Positions 1-5,018 of a stretch of DNA of 5,018 bases are shown here, piece after piece. The position numbers were made by a program, and so were the translations under genes. Source of the DNA: Singulisphaera sp. GP187 (lineage in GTDB: Bacteria; Pseudomonadota; Gammaproteobacteria; Burkholderiales; Burkholderiaceae_C); contig CALPYQ020000166.1 in the NCBI GenBank assembly GCA_943327965.2, forward strand, positions 1 to 5,018, read 5' to 3'. A model generated the notes under the pieces. It ran no database searches. It was not told the origin of the DNA and saw only the letters and a program-made list of their open reading frames with translations. Numbering within the stretch: position 1 is the first letter of the stretch; every line of letters starts with the position of its first letter.

Positions 1-2070
1 CGGCGTACTTTGGCGGGGGTAAGCGCCATCGTTCATGCCCAACAAACACACGCACTTGAAGGGAATTGCGCGCATGGGCATGAGTGTAGAAAACTGAACG
101 CCCCCACCAAAGAATCGTTGTTGCAAGCCAGCATTTTCAAGGGCAGAGAGCCAATGTTCACGAACCACTGTCAGGGGCAATGGCTCAGACAAGCCTGCTT
201 GATCACACAGCAGTTGCCACTGCGTCAGCTCCTGTTTTAATCGCAAAAGCATGCGCTCATCGGCTTCGTTATCGGCTTCAAAAAATCTGGCCATGAGCTC
301 GTGCATCACAGCCGACCACTCAGAAGGCGTGTGCGCAGCATTTAATTGCAAAAGACTGTTGGCCACCGCATCGATCCAATTTGCCAAATAGCCCACCTTG
401 AGCGCACTCAGGCCTGCCACTTGCGGCAAAGGCAAGACACCCTGCCAAGGCGAATTGCCTTCAGCCTGCCCTGCTGCATAACCCAAAAGCAATCGCTGCA
501 AACCATAGGACCAGGTATTTTGTTGCGCGTGGGGCATGTCGGTTGGAACACCCCACTTTTGACGATGGGCCGGGTCTAGCCCCCAACGGACGGCGGCCGC
601 CTGTAGCCAATTCTTTAAGCTTTGAACGTCGGACTCGTCCATTTGAAACTTGGCACGGATGGCTGCAACTTCAAACAAACTGAGCCACTCCGACAAAGTA
701 ACTCGTGCTTCGGGCAAATTCAACAAAAATTCAAGCGCTTGAACCAGCGGCACTTGCCTTGGGGTGGTATCGGCCACGGAAAAAGGAATGTGGCGAGGGT
801 GCTGAGGCGTAAATCGGCCAAACACAGCTTGAATGTGAGAAGCAAATGTGGCCATGTCTGGCACCATCACCATCACATCGGTAGGCTTCCAAGTGGGATT
901 GTGGTCAAACCAATTCCAAAGACGATCGTGCAATATTTCAACTTCGCGTTGCGCAGAATGCGCCTGCACCATCAGAATGCTGCCATCGTCGGCCAATGGC
1001 TCTGGCGCATTTGGCATGGCGTTCAAGTTCAGAATGTCGGACTGAATCTTTTGGAGTCTTGAAGGGGCCGTTGGGTTAGCAGGATCAGCTGGGTCAGCCG
1101 TTTCAGCCGGGTCGGTGAAGAAACTTTGCTTGCTCATGAGACCCACGGCATTTTCGGGCTGGTCAAAGCGCTCTAGCGCGTGCAAATAATCGCGACCCTG
1201 TTGACCCCACGAAGCCAGCAGTGAATGCTTTTGGGCCACCAGATCCATGTCATGGCCCCAATATTCTTGGCAAGGGTTTTGCACCATCAAAATGACTTGC
1301 GACCACCGCCCTATTTCTGCCAAAGCCTCAACCACTTGCATGGGCAAATTTGAAATACCGAACACCACAATGCGCGGCGGCAAACCTTTGGGCAGAGCGG
1401 CAACTGAATGCCTCATGGTGTGCATGAACAGGTCATGAACTTCTGCACGCGATTGGCATTGCGTCAGTAACTCGGGAACTTGCGTTTGCAATACATCTTG
1501 TTGCAAGAGCTGCCACAGCTGCGCTTGCCAAAGTTGATCGGGTGCCAAGGCTTCGCGTTTGCCTTGGTGGTTCAATACAAACTGCCCTTTGGCCCAATCG
1601 CTTAGCCAATCGGCGCGGTAGCTTTGATAACCGTCAAACACATCGGCCACTTGTTGCGCCAATTGATAGCGCTGTCGACCCAAAACATCGTTCTTGACGT
1701 AAGCCAACAAGGGCTGTACTTGGTGAGTCTGCGCAAATTCGGGCAACAAGCGCCAAAGTCGCCAGACCAAGGCGGCCTTGTCAAAGGGCATGGCGGCAGG
1801 AACCACATCTTGACCCAAGATCAAACGGTACATGCGCCAAACAAAGCTAGAAGGCAGCTCGGTTTGTGTGGCAGCACAAATTCCCATGGCTTGATCGTCT
1901 GCCAGAGCCATCTCGAGCCAATGCTTCATGCCATTGCTTTGAACCAAAAAGGTTTCGGGCACCAAAGGTGGCAGGGGGTTGTTGCAAAGCAGGCCGACCG
2001 TGAGATCGCGCAGGTCTTCCAGGCGGTTGCCATGGAACACCATGAATCCTGGTTGAGTAGCGTTGGCCAT
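1..2070 (-). CDS. recC: RecC, exodeoxyribonuclease V gamma subunit (partial, C-terminus beyond left edge)
   Basis: This is a 690-codon frame without stops, running off the window. RecC is the scaffold and Chi-scanning subunit of the cytoplasmic RecBCD helicase-nuclease, which processes double-strand breaks for RecA. Recognition comes from many blocks that match remembered E. coli RecC. These include HGNRLEDL (13-20), VQSNGMKHWL (43-52), LPSSFVW (72-78), DVFDGYQSYRADW (143-155), NPCQEYWG (265-272), a block near 360-400 (HSAQREVEILHDRLW, then VMVMVPDM) and MPMRAIPF through LLGMNDGAYPR (664-686). E. coli RecC is about 1122 residues, so roughly 430 are missing here. ATG at 2070 is the first start after an in-frame TAA but has no clear Shine-Dalgarno. 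ATG at codon 10 (2041-2043) aligns better with the E. coli N-terminus and has AGGA only 3 nt upstream. Residues 320-334 form a repetitive DPA-type linker. The gene lies 75 bp after the kinase gene on the same strand; recB/recD are expected downstream. The identity is very secure, the exact start less so. Confidence 0.96.
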   Translation of the reverse strand, partial: MANATQPGFMVFHGNRLEDLRDLTVGLLCNNPLPPLVPETFLVQSNGMKHWLEMALADDQAMGICAATQTELPSSFVWRMYRLILGQDVVPAAMPFDKAALVWRLWRLLPEFAQTHQVQPLLAYVKNDVLGRQRYQLAQQVADVFDGYQSYRADWLSDWAKGQFVLNHQGKREALAPDQLWQAQLWQLLQQDVLQTQVPELLTQCQSRAEVHDLFMHTMRHSVAALPKGLPPRIVVFGISNLPMQVVEALAEIGRWSQVILMVQNPCQEYWGHDMDLVAQKHSLLASWGQQGRDYLHALERFDQPENAVGLMSKQSFFTDPAETADPADPANPTAPSRLQKIQSDILNLNAMPNAPEPLADDGSILMVQAHSAQREVEILHDRLWNWFDHNPTWKPTDVMVMVPDMATFASHIQAVFGRFTPQHPRHIPFSVADTTPRQVPLVQALEFLLNLPEARVTLSEWLSLFEVAAIRAKFQMDESDVQSLKNWLQAAAVRWGLDPAHRQKWGVPTDMPHAQQNTWSYGLQRLLLGYAAGQAEGNSPWQGVLPLPQVAGLSALKVGYLANWIDAVANSLLQLNAAHTPSEWSAVMHELMARFFEADNEADERMLLRLKQELTQWQLLCDQAGLSEPLPLTVVREHWLSALENAGLQQRFFGGGVQFSTLMPMRAIPFKCVCLLGMNDGAYPRQSTP
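1069..1113 (-). repeat. Degenerate 9-bp tandem repeat inside recC
   Basis: Five consecutive 9-nt units can be read on the plus strand: cgttgggtt, agcaggatc, agctgggtc, agccgtttc and agccgggtc. On the coding strand they give the tripeptides DPA, ETA, DPA, DPA, NPT (RecC residues 320-334). The unit length is a multiple of three, so gain or loss of units would keep the frame. The segment lies between the N-terminal helicase-like part (ending after the NPCQEYWG block) and the next conserved block that starts near residue 358, so it is probably a flexible surface linker. I infer replication slippage as its origin. Confidence 0.6.
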
Positions 2071-2125
2071 GAATTTGTAGCTGGGGTCTGCCGATAAGTC
2101 TGGATTGAATTATCGACTCAGCCAA

Positions 2126-2142
2126 GGCTCAGGAAATGAGCC
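2126..2142 (-). terminator. Small hairpin between kinase stop and recC (weak terminator or attenuator candidate)
   Basis: A perfect 6-bp inverted repeat (GGCTCA and TGAGCC, 5-nt loop) begins 3 nt after the kinase stop codon. On the transcribed strand it is followed by TTGGCTGAG, with no run of T, so it does not look like an efficient intrinsic terminator. It may protect the 3' end of the upstream message or slightly reduce read-through into recC. The remaining gap contains GATAAT (plus-strand 2109-2114, read on the minus strand) about 38 nt before the recC ATG. This could be a -10 element, but I see no convincing -35 partner, so a separate recC promoter is only a possibility. Confidence 0.3.
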
Positions 2143-2145
2143 ACT

Positions 2146-4770
2146 TCACAAAAATCTGCTGAGAACGCGTTGAAATTCATCTGCCGAGACTGGCTTGATG
2201 AGAAAGTCTTGCATGCCTGCAGCTTGTGCCAAGGCGCGGTCTTGATCTAGAACGTGGGCAGTCATGGCCACAATGGGCGTCATCTTGAGCGCTTCTGTAA
2301 TTTCGATTCTTCGAATTTCATAGGTGGCTGCAATGCCATCTATCCCGGGCATTTGCAAGTCCATCAAGATCAAATCGTAGCTGTCTGAGCGGATTTTTTG
2401 AATGGCTATTTCACCGCTGGCGGCAATGTCGACGGTGCATCCTAATTTTTGCAATGTCCACTGCGCCAGCTGCTGATTCATGGGGGTGTCTTCCACCACC
2501 AAAATTCTGCCAACGTGTTTTTTGCTAGGGATGACAGCCGCTGAAATTTGTTCACCCACTTCATCTCGCTTGGTCATGTCGAACAAAGTATTGTGAAGTT
2601 CTTGGGCCGTGACAGGCTTGTACAAATTGGCCACCCGAACACCCAAGGTTCTGGCCAAAGCACACAGGTTTTGCACATCATGATTTAAACCAAAATCTGA
2701 CAAAACGACCCAGCTCATATTTTTCCAGCGCGCACTGTCCTGCGCCAGCAAATAGGCGGACTCAATGAAGGCAAGCATGCTGTGATCAATGACCCACAAG
2801 GTTTGGCGATTGACCCCCTGATGCAGCCAGGCCTCTAAATTTTGTTGCAAGGCTGCGGGAGTAACCACCTCTTGGGGATTGATTTGCTGCGCTGATAGTA
2901 AATCCTTGAGAATTTCTCGCGCAAAGGGATTGGATTCAACCAGCCAGACGTCGACTGAATTGGACATGGTGTTAAAGCTTTTGCGCGCTAAAACATTGGC
3001 AGGTTCGCCTTCGTCAAGGGTCAACGCTTCTGACGGATTGGCTGAATCAAATTGTGCAGAAAATGTAAAAGCACTGCCCCCTACTTCTAGGGACCGGACA
3101 CTGATTTCACCCTGCATTAACTTGACCAAATTTTTGGCAATTGAAAGCCCCAAACCACTGCCGCCATACTTTCGATTGACGGAGGCATCGGCTTGGCTAA
3201 ATGGCGAAAAAATCATCTGCATTTTTTCTGGCGAGATGCCTATGCCAGTGTCACTGACCTCAAAGGCACATCTGACGGTACTGAGGTCTGAAGTGATTTT
3301 TTTCACGTGCAGCTTGACCCAACCTGTGTCACTGAACTTAAGGGCATTGCCTAACAAGTTTTGAAGCACCTGCCCCAAACGAAGTGGGTCGCCCATAACC
3401 CATTGGGGTACATCGGGTTCTATGACCAAATAGAGCTCAATTTTTTTCTGCTCAGCTTGAAATGCAAAGCCCTTCAGCGCTTGTTGGCAGGCCGTATGAA
3501 GGTCAAATGAAGTTCGATCTAAGGTCAGTCGGTTGGCACCCAACCGTGTGAAATCTAAGATGTCATCAATGAGGCGCAGCAAGCTCTTTGAAGCCGTCCG
3601 AGACATTTCTAAGTAACCCTTTTGCTCAGTGCTAAGGGGTGTGCCCAGTGCCAACTCAGTCATGCCCACCATGCTGTTGATGGGGGTTCTAATTTCGTGG
3701 CTCATCTGGGCCAAAAAAGAAGACTTGGCTTGGTTGGCTGCCTCTGCCGCATTCAAAGCGGCAGACATGGCCAATCGATCGTCCTCTCTGCGCAACCAGA
3801 TACTGGCGATTTGCCGGGTCAACAAAAAAGTAGCCAACAACATGAGGAGTGACATGCCAATGATGCCCTTGGATGACAACCACCACTGGCCCTCTACCCG
3901 ACTGCGGGAAATGGCGACCGCAACAGTCACAGGCAAGTTGGCTGAAGTTCTGTAATGGACTTCTAACTTTTCAAGCTTCTTTTGGGTGTCTTGTTTCTGA
4001 CCCAGATAACGACCAAACTCTTGGTTGTTGGCCACACTTTGAACAGCGGGCATTTCTGGAAAAATTTGGTCATGGGGAAACCATCTTTCCGAACTGCTGG
4101 CCAAAATTCTTCCAGCAAAATCGAACACATAAACCGCATCACAATTGGCGTCTACCGATTCTGCAAAACCATTGATCAAATCCAAAGGATTGATGAGTAC
4201 CAACCATCGAACGACTTGGCCATCCGCACGCTGCATGCGCATTGACAACGGCAGAACAGCAATGTTTGCGAGCCCCGTACTGCCTCGATTGAGATCGAAT
4301 AAATTTCGGGCAGGTTGCCAACGTCCGGTGGCCAAGTCTTTGCCAACATCGCGGTCTAGCCCCAGACCTTTCCAATCAAGGGTTTGATTGACAACACCCT
4401 CTTCGGAACTTGCCAGTACCAGTCCGCTTTCTGAAACCATGGACATGGAGCGAATAAAGCTTGAATTTTCAATGGCAGATTTGAGTTTTTCTTGGGAAGG
4501 CAGGCTGGATTCTGACCATTGACTGGCCACAGTCATGAGTGAGGTAGTGGACTCTAAAGTTCGACTGACATGGTTAAACAAGATACGCGTTAACAAGTCG
4601 CCTCTGGCCTGTTCTCGGTCCAGTGTGGACTGCCGGTCGATCCACAGGTAAGCAGAAGTTACTAGCAAGATGAAAAATGCAACCGCCGCACCAAAGCGAT
4701 AAACACCCGATGCTGCGGGTGGAGTGGTTTGTGGTTCCGCGATTCTCAATGGGTTCACTTTGAACTTCAA
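2146..4770 (-). CDS. Hybrid sensor histidine kinase: TM, Cache-like periplasmic domain, TM, HisKA, HATPase_c, two receivers
   Basis: This membrane sensor kinase should autophosphorylate a histidine and relay phosphate to its own receivers. Order of parts: basic cytoplasmic N-terminus (K2, K4, R9, R25); TM1 at about 26-44; a periplasmic region of about 255 residues with Cache-like strands ([11 protein letters not shown] near 115-125, [12 protein letters not shown] near 215-226); TM2 at about 302-322; a charged signalling helix at 323-353; HisKA with [12 protein letters not shown] and phosphoacceptor H358; HATPase_c with N box NLLGNALKF (471-479), G1 DTGIG (507-511), F box FSPF (521-524) and G2 GGSGLG (536-541). 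Receiver 1 (about 605-732) keeps D662, S691 and K718 but has E612-S613 where an acidic pair is usual. Receiver 2 (about 753-874) is canonical: E760/D761, D804, T837, K859. There is no HAMP, PAS or Hpt domain. The start must be non-ATG, since the first in-frame ATG is codon 79, beyond TM1. TTG at 4770 is chosen; GTG at codon 5 and TTG at codon 8 are alternatives. The ligand and the output partner are unknown. Confidence 0.95.
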   Translation of the reverse strand: MKFKVNPLRIAEPQTTPPAASGVYRFGAAVAFFILLVTSAYLWIDRQSTLDREQARGDLLTRILFNHVSRTLESTTSLMTVASQWSESSLPSQEKLKSAIENSSFIRSMSMVSESGLVLASSEEGVVNQTLDWKGLGLDRDVGKDLATGRWQPARNLFDLNRGSTGLANIAVLPLSMRMQRADGQVVRWLVLINPLDLINGFAESVDANCDAVYVFDFAGRILASSSERWFPHDQIFPEMPAVQSVANNQEFGRYLGQKQDTQKKLEKLEVHYRTSANLPVTVAVAISRSRVEGQWWLSSKGIIGMSLLMLLATFLLTRQIASIWLRREDDRLAMSAALNAAEAANQAKSSFLAQMSHEIRTPINSMVGMTELALGTPLSTEQKGYLEMSRTASKSLLRLIDDILDFTRLGANRLTLDRTSFDLHTACQQALKGFAFQAEQKKIELYLVIEPDVPQWVMGDPLRLGQVLQNLLGNALKFSDTGWVKLHVKKITSDLSTVRCAFEVSDTGIGISPEKMQMIFSPFSQADASVNRKYGGSGLGLSIAKNLVKLMQGEISVRSLEVGGSAFTFSAQFDSANPSEALTLDEGEPANVLARKSFNTMSNSVDVWLVESNPFAREILKDLLSAQQINPQEVVTPAALQQNLEAWLHQGVNRQTLWVIDHSMLAFIESAYLLAQDSARWKNMSWVVLSDFGLNHDVQNLCALARTLGVRVANLYKPVTAQELHNTLFDMTKRDEVGEQISAAVIPSKKHVGRILVVEDTPMNQQLAQWTLQKLGCTVDIAASGEIAIQKIRSDSYDLILMDLQMPGIDGIAATYEIRRIEITEALKMTPIVAMTAHVLDQDRALAQAAGMQDFLIKPVSADEFQRVLSRFL

Positions 4771-4797
4771 AATTTATTTCAACACCACGATGGGCTC
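4747..4797 (-). promoter_or_regulatory. Stop/start junction coupling the binding-protein and kinase genes
   Basis: On the coding strand the binding-protein gene ends GTG TTG AAA TAA, followed by ATT and then TTG, the first usable kinase start. All of these are in one frame. No strong Shine-Dalgarno precedes TTG 4770. Only a weak GAAG lies 6 nt before the alternative GTG at 4758. A ribosome terminating at the TAA would be within a few nucleotides of every candidate start, so I infer that kinase translation depends mainly on re-initiation after the binding protein is translated. The two genes must share a transcript whose promoter lies outside the window. Confidence 0.55.
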
Positions 4798-5018
4798 AAG
4801 GTTGTTTTGCTTGGCAAATTGCAAAAGGCGCCCGTCTTTTTTGATTTGATTCAAGAATGCATCGACACGAATTTGCAGACTGGGATCGCCTTTGGCAAAG
4901 GCGTAAGCGTAGTCCGTTGCGGGCATGGCGCTGGGTGCAGGAATCACTGCAGCCCAATCGGTCAAGTCAATCATGCGCAAACTGTAGGGGTAGTCGGTCA
5001 TAAAGGCATCGGCCCTGC
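4774..5018 (-). CDS. Periplasmic solute-binding protein, family 3 type (C-terminal fragment)
   Basis: About 80 C-terminal residues are visible; the signal peptide and most of the protein lie beyond the right edge, and the frame is open to it (residues R-A-D-A-F precede the first internal ATG at 4999-5001). Such proteins bind amino acids or other small polar solutes in the periplasm for an ABC importer or a membrane receptor. The visible part looks like the final lobe of the SBP_bac_3 fold: RADAFMTDYPYSLRM, then YAYAFAKGDPSLQIRVDAFL, then a closing helix with IKKDGRLLQFAKQNN. This matches the usual family ending, in which a strand with a K-G-D-P turn is followed by a helix carrying K-x-D-G-x-L. 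No permease or ATPase gene is visible, and the next gene, 3 nt away, is a sensor kinase. It may therefore serve as a receptor for signalling and not for import. The ligand cannot be told from this fragment. Confidence 0.85.
   Translation of the reverse strand, partial: RADAFMTDYPYSLRMIDLTDWAAVIPAPSAMPATDYAYAFAKGDPSLQIRVDAFLNQIKKDGRLLQFAKQNNLEPIVVLK

Noticed and set aside
622..1062. Plus-strand 146-codon frame containing a run of five histidines
   Set aside because: It is antisense to well-conserved recC coding sequence. The histidines arise from the complement of codons for the conserved V-M-V-M-V strand, and the product has no recognisable domain.
1624..2097. Plus-strand 157-codon frame
   Set aside because: It lies opposite the N-terminal Chi-recognition part of recC. 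The coding strand matches RecC block by block, so this is a shadow.
1847..2125. Minus-strand 92-codon frame overlapping the recC start
   Set aside because: It is in a different frame from recC and is low-complexity (R, P, Q and H rich). The recC frame carries the conserved N-terminal motifs over the same bases.
2879..3364. Plus-strand 161-codon frame
   Set aside because: It lies opposite the HATPase_c and receiver 1 region of the kinase, whose coding-strand motifs are clear. The translation has no family resemblance.
4740..4800. Stop-codon readthrough, or a recently split gene, producing one binding-protein/kinase fusion
   Set aside because: A fused protein would have its binding-protein part in the periplasm. 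TM1 would then place the Cache-like region in the cytoplasm, and TM2 would put the kinase core outside. The basic N-terminus of the kinase also fits a cytoplasmic start. Two separate proteins are the simpler reading.

Overview
The window holds three genes, all on the minus strand and tightly packed, so transcription runs from high to low coordinates. In that order they are: the C-terminal end of a periplasmic solute-binding protein (cut by the right edge), a complete 874-residue membrane-bound hybrid sensor histidine kinase, and the first 690 codons of recC, the gamma subunit of exodeoxyribonuclease V (cut by the left edge). I found no plus-strand genes, RNA genes, insertion sequences, CRISPR arrays or gene-free stretches over 300 bases. 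The plus-strand open frames are antisense shadows of these three genes.

Organism: the presence of RecC (a RecBCD-type system), the TTG/CAA-rich codon use, the roughly balanced base composition and the solute-binding-protein/hybrid-kinase pairing suggest a Gram-negative proteobacterium. A betaproteobacterium of the Burkholderiales (Comamonadaceae-like) is my best guess. That guess rests on protein flavour and not on any marker gene, so it is weak.

Layout: 4774-5018 encodes the tail of a family 3 type solute-binding protein. Its TAA stop is followed after only 3 nt by the first usable start of the kinase, in the same frame. 2146-4770 encodes the kinase: TM1, a periplasmic Cache-like sensor region, TM2, a signalling helix, HisKA, HATPase_c, a degenerate receiver and a canonical receiver. 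A 75-bp gap (2071-2145) with a small hairpin separates it from recC (1-2070), which continues out of the window. In related bacteria recB and recD often follow recC.

The binding protein and kinase plausibly form one ligand-sensing module: a periplasmic receptor plus a transmembrane phosphorelay kinase that must pass phosphate to a separate Hpt or response regulator not seen here. RecC belongs to double-strand break repair and is probably a neighbour, not a functional partner. The points most worth a second look are the in-frame, single-stop junction with an obligatory non-AUG kinase start, the changed Chi-contact residues in RecC, the degenerate first receiver, and a 9-bp tandem repeat coding a linker in RecC. 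I did not see a clearly new biological system.
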